The position numbers and the translations under genes are program-made. The notes under the pieces were generated by a model. It searched no databases. It saw nothing but the letters and a program-made list of their open reading frames with translations, and had not been told where the DNA came from. This document shows positions 35,586-44,995 of a stretch of DNA of 64,000 bases, piece by piece. This DNA is from Lachnospira sp900551945 (GTDB lineage Bacteria; Bacillota; Clostridia; Lachnospirales; Lachnospiraceae). The stretch lies in the NCBI GenBank assembly GCA_048380335.1, contig DBFCCI010000001.1, positions 38,572-102,571 on the forward strand, given 5' to 3'. Positions within the stretch are counted from its first letter, which is position 1. Each line of letters begins with the position of its first letter.

Positions 35586-36833
35586 TTACATAAGCCAACA
35601 ATCAGAGTTATACCACAAAAATAGTAACCATATCTCTGCAATTGCAAAGAACACAAGTATTATCCACTTTAAGTACTTTAACTTTCCAGTCATATTTGTA
35701 AGCAAATCATACATTCCTATAAACGCAACATAAGCTCCCACTGTAAATCGACAAGTACTCATTACATGAGAAGTCAGCGCTATAAGAAGTGTGACAATAC
35801 CAAATGTTGCAAGTGAATAATATCTTCTATATATCATATAACCATATAATATAAGTATTCCAATGCAGAACCATCCCATATATGTATATCTAGGCTCAAT
35901 CTGACCTGTACAGGCTTTCCAAAGAACTCCTATTATTGGAAAATACTCATCTTCTCTCCACGCAATCTGAACATTCTTATATGCCCAAGGGTCACCACAA
36001 AAGAACCTTAAAAAAGTCATATAACAAAATGCACCCAACGGACAAATCATTATTGAAAATACTTTCTGTGGAACTTTTATAACTTCACAAATAAACTTCT
36101 TTATACCAACAAAACTAATTCTTTCACCATTGTTAATATCCATATACATTTCTATTATAAGCGCAAATACAAGCGTACAACCGACAATTCTAGTACCACT
36201 AGCGAGTGCCGACATTAGCCCTGCTAACACATACTTTTTCTTTGCACTAAAATAAAAGAACAAAGAAATAAACATTACAAATGCCGCTTCTGTATACATA
36301 GACGCAAAATAAAATGAATATGGTCCTGCGAGCATAAGTACCGCAAGCAACATTCCATCATCTTGTCTTACAGCCTGTGTAAACTTTTCCATTCTACTGC
36401 CATCATTAACAGCTCCAACGCATGATAACTTAATGCTTCTAGCCTTTATCACACGCATATATTTAACAGCTACAAATGAAGCTATAAAAATACACACATT
36501 AGATACAAGCATACCAACAAAATAAGTATCCATTTTCCAAAACGTCAAGGCTTTAACAATCTGACACATAATAACATACACAGGGAAAAATGCCCAGTTA
36601 GCTTGTGGGTCAGTGTCCCATGGAAATGTATATCCATTATTTACCATAAAGTAATACCTTTTTGCGTCCCATTGGTTCATTAAAAATGTTATAGACCTAT
36701 CTGTTCCCATGTTAATATTATAGATTACCATTAGTATAAGCATAAGAAGCCTTGAAGCTGCCATTATAAACAACAGCTTCACAAATAATGCAAAATTCTC
36801 GTTTTCTCGATACCATTTTGCTAATCTTTCCAT
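35586..36833 (-). CDS. PIG-V-like membrane glycosyltransferase (GT-C fold)
   Basis: A 415-residue protein with about ten membrane helices. The first extracytoplasmic loop carries NQWDAKRYYFMVNNGY and ANWAFFPVY, the pattern of GPI mannosyltransferase II/PIG-V-like proteins, including the acidic W-D pair expected to be catalytic. Such enzymes use a polyprenyl-phosphate sugar donor outside the membrane. Sugar and acceptor are unknown; the ManC-ManA gene in the same run makes mannose possible, but this is inference. It follows the YfhO gene and shares its leader GAAAGGATTTTATTTT-ATG. Confidence 0.72.
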   Translation of the reverse strand: MERLAKWYRENENFALFVKLLFIMAASRLLMLILMVIYNINMGTDRSITFLMNQWDAKRYYFMVNNGYTFPWDTDPQANWAFFPVYVIMCQIVKALTFWKMDTYFVGMLVSNVCIFIASFVAVKYMRVIKARSIKLSCVGAVNDGSRMEKFTQAVRQDDGMLLAVLMLAGPYSFYFASMYTEAAFVMFISLFFYFSAKKKYVLAGLMSALASGTRIVGCTLVFALIIEMYMDINNGERISFVGIKKFICEVIKVPQKVFSIMICPLGAFCYMTFLRFFCGDPWAYKNVQIAWREDEYFPIIGVLWKACTGQIEPRYTYMGWFCIGILILYGYMIYRRYYSLATFGIVTLLIALTSHVMSTCRFTVGAYVAFIGMYDLLTNMTGKLKYLKWIILVFFAIAEIWLLFLWYNSDCWLM

Positions 36834-36870
36834 AAAATAAAATCCTTTCGTCTGCTATCAAACAAACTCG

Positions 36871-39594
36871 TTAAAATAGCTGTATAAGCTTTAACACAAT
36901 CTGATAAATTAGTGCTGGTATAGCTGCAATAGCAGGTATTAAGAACATACCAACAACTACTGCATTTAATATCTGGAAATATACAAACTCTCCACAATAC
37001 TTAAATACATTAGGAACATTTATCTTCTTAAAATGATTAATTATTACACATACTACTACAATAAATAACGTAGCAAGCGATATTAAAAGCCCTTCTTTTC
37101 TGCCCTTAGCTTCAAATGTCATTTCAATCGTATTTTCACCAGAATAAATATTAACACCTGTGAAAAGACCTGCGATTGACCTTACCTTAGCTTCCTTACC
37201 ATTAACAGTAATCTTCCAATTTTCTGTGTTAATAATTGGCATTATCGCATAATTTTTTGTAGCTGTACCATTCATCTTAATTGTAAGTGAATTGTTAGTA
37301 GTTGTAACCTCACACTTATCGTCTTTTCGTGATTCACACATAGCTTTCATTTTATCCATATTAAGCTGACCAATTGTAGTTTCACTTACTTTCATATACC
37401 ACGCATCATCGTACTCAATACGAACATTAACTGTTTCATTGTTAAAGCAACCAAGATATACAAGATTGTTATTATAATCTGTAAAGTAAGCTGTGTTATT
37501 AACATCACCAAGTGTAGGAATTTCAATTGCTTTGTCATTTACATAAATGTGCATTGAGCTTATAAGCCAAGAACAGTTAGCATCGTTATCCCTATTATTA
37601 ACATCAACTATATTCATATAAAGAGCACTATTACCATCTATTGTAAGTTCATAATTAGCTGTTGTTTCAGTTCTACTTAATGAATATGGAATACCTGTTA
37701 CAAGTTCTTCCTTGTCACCTGTAATTGCTGTATACATAGCATTTTCCATTGTTACCCAGTTGCCGTTCATATTTTCTGTAGCAATTGACTTATTAACTGC
37801 CATAGCAAATGGAAGCTGATAATTAGCCTCATATACTCTATAATCTCCTGCCGTATTCTTTAATGTGTACATATTGCTATCAAGTGGAAGCTGATTAACG
37901 GCTTCTGTTACATGAAGTAACGCATTAGTAAATACCGTTCCACCAGAATCTAACAACCAAAGGAAATACTTTGAATATCCCCATCTTTTTGCATAACTTT
38001 GTGTATCTGATTGAAGTGCGGCTGTAAAGCTTGACAGTGCGCCCCTTCTTAATATTAATGGATAATTAGCATTAAGACTGATATCTGGGTTAATAACTCT
38101 GTCTGTTGCTGATTCAGTAAGTCCTAGATTGTCATAAACATCATTAGCTAACTGTACATAATCTCCAACCTGATAATCTTCGTAAGTATAAAACTTTGGT
38201 GGTCCAATAAGTGCATAAGCTCCAATAAATACTTCTACAAATACAAGTATTACAACTGATTTACAGTTAAAGTTCTGTCCCTTTTTATTAAGCTTTATTA
38301 TATACATTGCTGTTAATGCAATAAAAATCACAGCATAAAACACTAGCGCAATAATTTCATTATTATCTTGAATAAGATTGTATCCTATTGCAAATGCAAC
38401 ACATACCACCAATGCAAATATTGCCTGTCTTTTTATTAAGGACTTATCAATTGCCATATCTTTATACATTTTTTCAGCATAATAAGAAGCTACTGATATA
38501 AGTGTAAATGATATTAAATAACCATTCCTAAGAGAATAACCATTATATGAACCAAAATGCCACATAAGATTAATTCCTTGTACTACCATAGGAAGTAACA
38601 CAAGTGCACAAATAAGTCCCATAGAAATTGTCTTTTTCTTTTCAATTTTCCAGTAATTTCTCATACCTATTACTATTATTGCTATAACAAAAGAAAGACC
38701 ATAAAGCATAAACCAACGTTGAAATGCAGCCATTGCCCCATCAGAAGTAATTGCACTTGTTATCCAGCCTTTGTACTGGTCTAATAGATTACCACCCGAA
38801 CTTCCTCTTTGTGAGCTTGAAAGCTGTGTCATAACTGGTATAAGTACAAAGCAAGAAAGTCCCATACCTGCAACAGTGCCAATTCCCAAGTCCCATATCT
38901 GACTTTTCCACTTTTTCTTCTGCTCACTTGTAAGAATATATATACCACTAAGCAAAAAGATATATACAAGTGACATAGCACTAAGATAGTAATTCATTAT
39001 AAATATAAGTGCTACCATTATAATATAGAAAAGCTTTTTGCCATTTTTCATAAGACTTTCAAAGGAAAGCATTAATAATGGAAATAATGCAACTATATCC
39101 ATCCAAGGTGTAAATGCAGAACCATAAAGGACTACATATCCGCAAAGTGAAAACATTACAGAAAATGTTATCTTTAAACAGTCCATAAGCTTTGTATATT
39201 TTTTGTCAAGATATATGTACATAGTAACTGACATTACTACCATCTTAACCACTGTAAGAATTGATATGCTTTCCAATATAAGATTTCTAGGTATAAAATA
39301 TAACAACAAGTTAAATGGGCTTAACATTGTAAATGCTGAAATACTCATCGACACATTAGTTCCAAGTCCTGTATACCAATCAAACCACAATGAAGCATCA
39401 CCATGCAGCCAATCCCAAAGATGTGTATAAAGTGGGGCTACTTGCTGCATATTGTCAAAATAATCTATTCTATTACTTCCAAATGGCCATATCCCCTTAA
39501 AAATAAGTGTAAATACCACAACCGCTAGTGTTATAAGCCCAGAAATAGCGCATTTTTTAACATTATTTCTGTTAAACGTACTTTTTTCTTTCAT
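36871..39594 (-). CDS. YfhO-family membrane glycosyltransferase
   Basis: A 907-residue polytopic protein. A basic start, LITLAVVVFTLIFKGIWPFGSNRIDYFDNMQQVAPLYTHLWDWLHGDASLWFDWYTGLG, is the YfhO signature with acidic residues in the first loop. About twelve helices follow up to residue 480, then a large extracytoplasmic beta-rich domain (about 490-850) and a final pair of helices. YfhO proteins transfer sugars from undecaprenyl-phosphate carriers to wall polymers (family knowledge from Firmicutes). It belongs with GtrA- and GtrB-like genes in the same run. The start at 39594 has AAAGGA nine bases upstream; a TTG ten codons earlier is less likely. Confidence 0.85.
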   Translation of the reverse strand: MKEKSTFNRNNVKKCAISGLITLAVVVFTLIFKGIWPFGSNRIDYFDNMQQVAPLYTHLWDWLHGDASLWFDWYTGLGTNVSMSISAFTMLSPFNLLLYFIPRNLILESISILTVVKMVVMSVTMYIYLDKKYTKLMDCLKITFSVMFSLCGYVVLYGSAFTPWMDIVALFPLLMLSFESLMKNGKKLFYIIMVALIFIMNYYLSAMSLVYIFLLSGIYILTSEQKKKWKSQIWDLGIGTVAGMGLSCFVLIPVMTQLSSSQRGSSGGNLLDQYKGWITSAITSDGAMAAFQRWFMLYGLSFVIAIIVIGMRNYWKIEKKKTISMGLICALVLLPMVVQGINLMWHFGSYNGYSLRNGYLISFTLISVASYYAEKMYKDMAIDKSLIKRQAIFALVVCVAFAIGYNLIQDNNEIIALVFYAVIFIALTAMYIIKLNKKGQNFNCKSVVILVFVEVFIGAYALIGPPKFYTYEDYQVGDYVQLANDVYDNLGLTESATDRVINPDISLNANYPLILRRGALSSFTAALQSDTQSYAKRWGYSKYFLWLLDSGGTVFTNALLHVTEAVNQLPLDSNMYTLKNTAGDYRVYEANYQLPFAMAVNKSIATENMNGNWVTMENAMYTAITGDKEELVTGIPYSLSRTETTANYELTIDGNSALYMNIVDVNNRDNDANCSWLISSMHIYVNDKAIEIPTLGDVNNTAYFTDYNNNLVYLGCFNNETVNVRIEYDDAWYMKVSETTIGQLNMDKMKAMCESRKDDKCEVTTTNNSLTIKMNGTATKNYAIMPIINTENWKITVNGKEAKVRSIAGLFTGVNIYSGENTIEMTFEAKGRKEGLLISLATLFIVVVCVIINHFKKINVPNVFKYCGEFVYFQILNAVVVGMFLIPAIAAIPALIYQIVLKLIQLF

Positions 39595-39633
39595 AAACAA
39601 AATCCTTTCGTTTGTCATAGGCAAAACGCAAGT

Positions 39634-40263
39634 CTATCCGAGTGTTGTACTCCATAGTGTAAACGTACAATTATTGGTAACAAACTTAATTGTTACAAGT
39701 TCACCATTCTTTACTGTATCTGCCTTAAATGTGTATGTACCTGCCTTATCAAATGTTCCAACCACATTATCATTGATATAAACTGTTACAACTTCTTTAC
39801 TATTATCTTGATTACTTTTATTATTTTTACTAGCTTCATTTATTGAAAAATCTTTTACTTCTATTGTGTAATCAACATTGTATACAGTGTCTACATTTTC
39901 TTGTAACTCGGGTACATAGTAAAGATAGGCTTCGCTGCCATTACTTACACTTCCGTCATACTGTTCACTCTCCCAGCCTTTTCCCTTTCGGCGACAGACC
40001 TTATAAGCTACATCACTTCCATTGCGGTCTTTTAGCCCTGTACATATCTCCTTATCTCCCAAGTTATATGAAAGCTTTTCAAAACCTGGCCAATCTGACA
40101 ATTCGTGAGTTATATAATACATTTTATATTCTATACCAACATCAGGGTTTTCTCCCCACCACAACACTACAACATAAAATATAGCAAGTAGCGCTGTAAC
40201 AACATATATAAGTATTTTAAAGCACTTTTTGTCAAGAAGATTTTTTTTATTATTAATACTCAT
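39634..40263 (-). CDS. Membrane-anchored extracytoplasmic protein, unknown
   Basis: A 209-residue protein with a basic cytoplasmic start, one membrane helix (ILIYVVTALLAIFYVVVLWWG, about 18-38) and an exported domain. The exported part has an even-spaced beta pattern with GLKDRNGSDVAYKVCRRKGKGWES, YYVPELQENV and VYINDNVVGTFDKAGTYTFKADTVKNGELVTIKFVTNNCTFTLWSTTLG, which suggests an Ig- or jelly-roll-like sandwich. There is no recognised family. It lies between the ManC-ManA fusion (11 bases upstream) and YfhO, so a role in the exported glycan is likely but unproved. The start at 40263 follows GGTGG. Confidence 0.7.
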   Translation of the reverse strand: MSINNKKNLLDKKCFKILIYVVTALLAIFYVVVLWWGENPDVGIEYKMYYITHELSDWPGFEKLSYNLGDKEICTGLKDRNGSDVAYKVCRRKGKGWESEQYDGSVSNGSEAYLYYVPELQENVDTVYNVDYTIEVKDFSINEASKNNKSNQDNSKEVVTVYINDNVVGTFDKAGTYTFKADTVKNGELVTIKFVTNNCTFTLWSTTLG

Positions 40264-40273
40264 TAAACCACCA

Positions 40274-42625
40274 TTATACATGTGTAACTATACATGTACC
40301 ATTTCCTGAAATTGTAATTGTCCTTTTTCCGGCACTTATAAAGAAACTATCTCCTGCTTTATAATCCATTACTTCTTCAGTTGTTTCTTCTTTTATAGTG
40401 CCTTCACCTGCAATAAATAACACAGAAAGAAATGACGCTTCATCAACAACAAGCTTTACTTCTTTGAATATCTCATACTTAAAACATTCAAAATACTTGC
40501 ATTGCACAAGACGTTCCTGAGAATAATTCTCATTTTCTTCAAGCATAACTTCGCTGTTATTGTCCTTAACATAAGCCTTTGTATCAACAACATCAAGTGC
40601 TTTTGTAACATGAAGCTCTCGTGGATTGCCGAACTTATCTCGTCTATCATAATCATACATACGATATGTACTATTAGAATTTTGCTGTATTTCACAAATA
40701 AGTATTCCTGCACCTATGGCGTGAATTGTTCCAGCCTTAACCATGACTACATCACCCGGCTTTACATCTATCTTATTAAGCACCTCTGTAATTGTATTGT
40801 TTTTAATTCTTTCGTCTATTTCTTCCTTTGAAACATCTTTTGATAGACCACAGTATAAATAAGAATCTGGCTCACAGTCGATTACATACCACATCTCATT
40901 TTTACCGTATTCACCTTCATTTTCAAGGGCATATTCATCATCAGGGTGTATCTGTATTGACAATGCCTGCTTTGCATCAATAAACTTAATAAGCACCGGA
41001 AATCTATCTTGTGCCTGACACTTCCAACCTAATGCTTCCTTACCTATAATTGACAAATAGTCATTAAACAACATCCCCTTATATCTTCCCGTTGCAATAC
41101 GACTCTGTCCGTCTGGGTGAGCAGAAAGCTCCCAGCTTTCACCAATTACATCGTAATCACATTTTTTGCCAAAAACAGTTCTCAACTTAGTTCCGCCCCA
41201 AAGATTATCCTTAAATGCAGGGTCTAGCTTAACTATTGGCGTACTCTTTTCTACAACGTAATTATCTTCTGTTTCAGAATTGTTGTATATCTTAACCATA
41301 TCATTTTCTGATACAGTTTCACCAATACCAACTTCAATGATTACTACATTCTTATCTGTCTTATTGGCAACCTTATGCTTCATTCCAATAGGCACAAATA
41401 CACTTTCATATCTGTGATAGTCTTGTGTGTCATTTCCTAGTGTAATTGTCGCAGTTCCTTCAACAACAGCCCAATGCTCACTTCTATATTCATGCTGATG
41501 AAGGTTCATACTCATTCCCGGAAATACTGTCACCTTCTTAACTTTATACCCTTCTGAATATGTAAGAAGCTCATGTATGCCCCATTCTCTATATGACAAT
41601 CTATTATAATCAAAATATGTTTTATACTTTTCTGAATTGTCTTGAATAATCGTCTTAATTCCATCAACATTTGCCTTTGAAGATACATATACTGCATCTT
41701 CTGTATTTACAACGACAACATCTTTAACATCATTAGTTACAACTAACTGTCTATTTGCACTATTAATTACTGTTACATCTTCACAGTTATTTTTTATTAC
41801 AAAATCATTATGCGATACACTTGATGTTTCTTCTAAATCTGACACATCACCGACATCTTTCCAATTAATATTAGCTTCTACTACTTTAATATCTGGCTTT
41901 TTTTCAAGAATAAACTTCTCAATACTTCCTTCTGGAATATCCTGCATAACTTTTTCTGAAAACTTAACTGTTCTTCGTATTGCAGGAACTCTCCTTTTTG
42001 CGCTACGACAAGTTGTATATAAGTCTGGTGCAAATTGTTTTGCGGCATTAAGCATATCACCAGCTCTATATATTAACATTCCACTATTCCATAAAAAGCC
42101 ATCATCATAACCGAAATTCTGTGCATCACCTAATTTAATTTTTTCAATAAATTTGAGTACATTGTGGTCTTGTCTTAAAATATATCCATAATTTACATTT
42201 GCCTTGCCCGGTTTTATACCTAAAGATACAATATTTCCTTCTTTTGCAAGCTCCTTTGCTTCAAGTATCGCATCTTTATATTCAGTCCCCTCTATAAGAT
42301 TATCTGCTGTAACTGCAAATATAAGCTCAGACTGATTATATAGCATACTTCCTAACATTATTGCTGCTGCTGTTCCTTTGGAATTACCTTCAAGTATTAC
42401 TCTATATTTCAAACCTTGAAAGGCTTTCATTTGACCATTAACAATATTTCTATATGCTTCTTTTGTAACAATAATAAACTCATCGCAAAATGGCATATTT
42501 CTTACTACTGTTTCTTGTAATAATGAACGGCCTTCTTTTATATTCATAAATTGCTTTGGATAATTCTTTCGGGATAATGGCCACAAACTGTCGCCACTCC
42601 CACCTGCCAATATTACACACTTCAT
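40274..42625 (-). CDS. Fusion: mannose-1-phosphate guanylyltransferase-like domain, cupin, and class I mannose-6-phosphate isomerase
   Basis: Three domains in 783 residues. 1-270 is a ManC/AlgA-type nucleotidyltransferase (CVILAGGSGDSLWPLSRKNYPKQF, FLWNSGMLIYRA). About 335-445 is the cupin seen in type II PMI/GMP proteins (HQHEYRSEHWAVVEGTATI). 460-783 is a complete class I PMI (DNLWGGTKL, SIQIHPDDEYALE, KAGTIHAIGAGILICEIQQNSNSTYR). The canonical signature Arg of GSG-T/S-R is Ser13, PADH has become TADN, and FVEKP has become FIEKI, so the transferase may be altered. The class I PMI site looks intact. It sits in a sugar gene run after a GT2 gene. The ATG follows GGCAAGGG. Confidence 0.85.
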   Translation of the reverse strand: MKCVILAGGSGDSLWPLSRKNYPKQFMNIKEGRSLLQETVVRNMPFCDEFIIVTKEAYRNIVNGQMKAFQGLKYRVILEGNSKGTAAAIMLGSMLYNQSELIFAVTADNLIEGTEYKDAILEAKELAKEGNIVSLGIKPGKANVNYGYILRQDHNVLKFIEKIKLGDAQNFGYDDGFLWNSGMLIYRAGDMLNAAKQFAPDLYTTCRSAKRRVPAIRRTVKFSEKVMQDIPEGSIEKFILEKKPDIKVVEANINWKDVGDVSDLEETSSVSHNDFVIKNNCEDVTVINSANRQLVVTNDVKDVVVVNTEDAVYVSSKANVDGIKTIIQDNSEKYKTYFDYNRLSYREWGIHELLTYSEGYKVKKVTVFPGMSMNLHQHEYRSEHWAVVEGTATITLGNDTQDYHRYESVFVPIGMKHKVANKTDKNVVIIEVGIGETVSENDMVKIYNNSETEDNYVVEKSTPIVKLDPAFKDNLWGGTKLRTVFGKKCDYDVIGESWELSAHPDGQSRIATGRYKGMLFNDYLSIIGKEALGWKCQAQDRFPVLIKFIDAKQALSIQIHPDDEYALENEGEYGKNEMWYVIDCEPDSYLYCGLSKDVSKEEIDERIKNNTITEVLNKIDVKPGDVVMVKAGTIHAIGAGILICEIQQNSNSTYRMYDYDRRDKFGNPRELHVTKALDVVDTKAYVKDNNSEVMLEENENYSQERLVQCKYFECFKYEIFKEVKLVVDEASFLSVLFIAGEGTIKEETTEEVMDYKAGDSFFISAGKRTITISGNGTCIVTHV

Positions 42626-42657
42626 ATAAATAACCCTTGCCTTTCCAGCACGTTGTT

Positions 42658-43614
42658 TTACTTTGTTTCTATTTCTTTTTCATCAAAATTAATTCGCTCT
42701 TCTTCTACAACAAGTGGCCTGTTCATAAGCCTCTTATTCATACTCAATATATACTCACCCATAAGTCCTATAAATAAAAGCTGTAATGAACCAATAAAAC
42801 ACACTAATAATATAAGTGGCACCATGCCTGCTTGAAATCTGTCCCAATACATAAGCTTCATTATGAAATATACAATTGCAATTATTACACTAGCAAAACC
42901 TGAAAATGCACCTACAAATGTGGCAAGCCTTAACCCTATCTTAGTGTAAGATGTAAAACTTAACATTGCTGCGTCATATAATGTGTAGAAATTATTATGT
43001 GTCTTTCCTGCTCGTCTTTGTGGCTGTGTATATTCTATTTCTGTTCTCTTAAATCCTAATTCACCAACAATTCCTCTAATAAATGGAATTGGGTCTTTTA
43101 AATCTCTAAGCACTTGTACAAAAGACTTGTCATAAAGTCCAAAGCCTGTAAATTGTTCTATCTGTTCTACTGAAGACATTTTCTTAATAAGTTTATAATA
43201 ACATGAGCGTAAAAAATACATTATTGGATTTTCCTTACTCTTTGTCTTTACAGCACAGACTATTTTAAACCCTTCTTCCCACTTTGCCACGAGTTTTGGT
43301 ATCAACTCTATAGGGTCTTGAAAGTCAGCACACACTGGTATTGTACAATCACCCGTCGTCTGTAATATTCCATAATATGGTGAGTTGAACTGACCGAAGT
43401 TCTTAGCATTAAATATCGCCTTTATTTTGTGATTTTTTTCACATATTGCTCTTAACTTCACTCTTGTTGAGTCTGTGGAGTCATTATCTATAAACAAAAT
43501 CTCATAATCATATTGTGGAAGGTCCTTTGCAAACATATCTACTAATGCTTCACTTATAGGTATTACATTCTCTTCCTCATTATAACAAGGTACCATTATG
43601 CTTATTTTTTTCAT
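42658..43614 (-). CDS. GT2 glycosyltransferase, GtrB/ArnC/DPM1 type
   Basis: A 318-residue enzyme: SIMVPCYNEEENV, FIDNDSTDSTR, CADFQDP (the DxD-like site), and FTGFGLYDKSF, then two C-terminal membrane helices (about 230-255 and 265-290). This architecture builds a polyprenyl-phosphate sugar on the inner leaflet. It overlaps the end of the reductase gene by four bases (ATGA), so they are translationally coupled. With GtrA-like and YfhO/PIG-V genes it forms an export glycosylation set. Confidence 0.88.
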   Translation of the reverse strand: MKKISIMVPCYNEEENVIPISEALVDMFAKDLPQYDYEILFIDNDSTDSTRVKLRAICEKNHKIKAIFNAKNFGQFNSPYYGILQTTGDCTIPVCADFQDPIELIPKLVAKWEEGFKIVCAVKTKSKENPIMYFLRSCYYKLIKKMSSVEQIEQFTGFGLYDKSFVQVLRDLKDPIPFIRGIVGELGFKRTEIEYTQPQRRAGKTHNNFYTLYDAAMLSFTSYTKIGLRLATFVGAFSGFASVIIAIVYFIMKLMYWDRFQAGMVPLILLVCFIGSLQLLFIGLMGEYILSMNKRLMNRPLVVEEERINFDEKEIETK

Positions 43615-44555
43615 TGCTTTGAATTACCTTTCATATTCATCTTACACCATTCAACAGTTTCCTTTATTCCCTGTTCAAATGTATATTGTGGCTTAAAGCC
43701 TGTATCCTTTGTAAGTTCATCTATATCTGCACAAAGATACATTACCTGCTTTTCTTGGTATGGCACTTCTCCAAATCCAATCTTTGCTTCTTTATTAACT
43801 GCATCTTTGATATTTTCTATATAATCTTTTAATGGGCGCACCTGTCCGCTTCCTATGCAATATATCTTGCCATTAACTCCTTTTTTGCCTAAAAGATACA
43901 TAGCTAGTCCTGCGTCTTTTGAATAAAGGTAATCCCACATCTGCTCTCCCTTTGTACAAGCTGGTGTTTCACCGTTTAACAACTTGTAAATAGTACTCAT
44001 TACCATAGTATTATCGCCATCGTAAGCACCATATATACTAAGTATTCTTGTCCATATATGCTTTAAGCCTAACTGTTCACAAAGTCCTCTTGTCATCTGT
44101 CCTGCACAAAGCTTCGCCATTCCATATCCATTTTCTGGAAATGTTGGCACTTTGGCATTTAACTTTCCTTCAAATCTTCCATACTCTGCTTGTGAGCCTG
44201 CCCCAACAAATGTATGACACCCTGTTGCTTTTGCCGCTTTTACAGCATCAAGAGCATATTTTACATTTAAGTTTTGTCCATACATATTATTACGGCTATT
44301 GCCAAATGTTCCGTCCCAACCAAAGTGATAGAACACATCAGCTTTACCATCAATTATATCTGAAAGCTTATCAAGATTACACAAGTCACATTCTACTTTT
44401 GTAACCATATCGCTTTCTGGTATCCTATCTGCTCTTTTAGAACCAGGTCTTACAACTGCGATTACTTTAATCCCCTCATCTATTAACTTATTAATCAAAG
44501 CTATTCCAATCGAGCCTGTAGGTCCTGTGATAATGGCTCTTTCCATGTTATCCAT
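43611..44555 (-). CDS. NAD(P)-dependent extended short-chain epimerase/reductase
   Basis: A 314-residue Rossmann enzyme: RAIITGPTGSIGIALINKL binds the dinucleotide, FYHFGWDGTFG follows, and YGMAK is the catalytic YxxxK motif. The C-terminus is of the NDP-sugar epimerase type. Coming after the ThDP enzyme and RfbF-G-H, it is the best candidate for the final C4-ketoreductase of a CDP-deoxysugar (RfbJ/YerF role), by inference from order. Leader GAAAGGATTTATTT-ATG. A large structured element separates it from the gene upstream. Confidence 0.82.
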   Translation of the reverse strand: MDNMERAIITGPTGSIGIALINKLIDEGIKVIAVVRPGSKRADRIPESDMVTKVECDLCNLDKLSDIIDGKADVFYHFGWDGTFGNSRNNMYGQNLNVKYALDAVKAAKATGCHTFVGAGSQAEYGRFEGKLNAKVPTFPENGYGMAKLCAGQMTRGLCEQLGLKHIWTRILSIYGAYDGDNTMVMSTIYKLLNGETPACTKGEQMWDYLYSKDAGLAMYLLGKKGVNGKIYCIGSGQVRPLKDYIENIKDAVNKEAKIGFGEVPYQEKQVMYLCADIDELTKDTGFKPQYTFEQGIKETVEWCKMNMKGNSKQ

Positions 44556-44757
44556 AAATAAATCCTTTCGTTTGCTATATTTAAAATTAGACTCGTTCTA
44601 ATATAGCACTAGCACATAATATCTAACTGTTTATAGACATTCCAACTCTATAATATCATCTCTACAATATGTTATCTTATAATATGATTACATATTTTAC
44701 AAGTATTTCACAAAAATATAATATTTGTGTTTTATTTAGAAAACAAGTCCCGGTAAC

Positions 44758-44980
44758 AATGGAAGTAGGTAAAAAATTTTATAGTATATGGTAAAGGCAA
44801 GTAGTTCTTAGTTGTACTATATAGTTCCAGTGATGACCGCACAAGGACGTGCGGTCAAGCGAGCAGCGACACGATGTCGCATTGCTCGCGCTCACGTCCG
44901 TAGCCACAACTTTTTCCAGCACAACTTAGAACTACTTAGCCTTTATCCATCGACTATAAAATTTTATGCCTACTTCAATT
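44758..44980. repeat. Large structured element, family B/C, copy 2
   Basis: Longest copy, 223 bases. Left arm AAT-GAAGTAGG, AAATTTTATAGT, GGTAAAGGC-AAGTAGTTCTTAGTTG pairs with CAACTTAGAACTACTTAGCCTTTATCC, ACTATAAAATTT, CCTACTTC-ATT. The core has GACCGCAC-AAGGAC-GTGCGGTC and GCGAGCA/TGCTCGC around GCGACACGATGTCGC, then CTCACGTCCGT. Every stem differs in sequence from copy 1 yet still pairs. It occupies most of the 440-base gap between the ThDP enzyme stop (16 bases away) and the reductase gene, and may terminate or process the operon transcript. Confidence 0.82.
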
Positions 44981-44995
44981 GTGTACAACTTGCCC

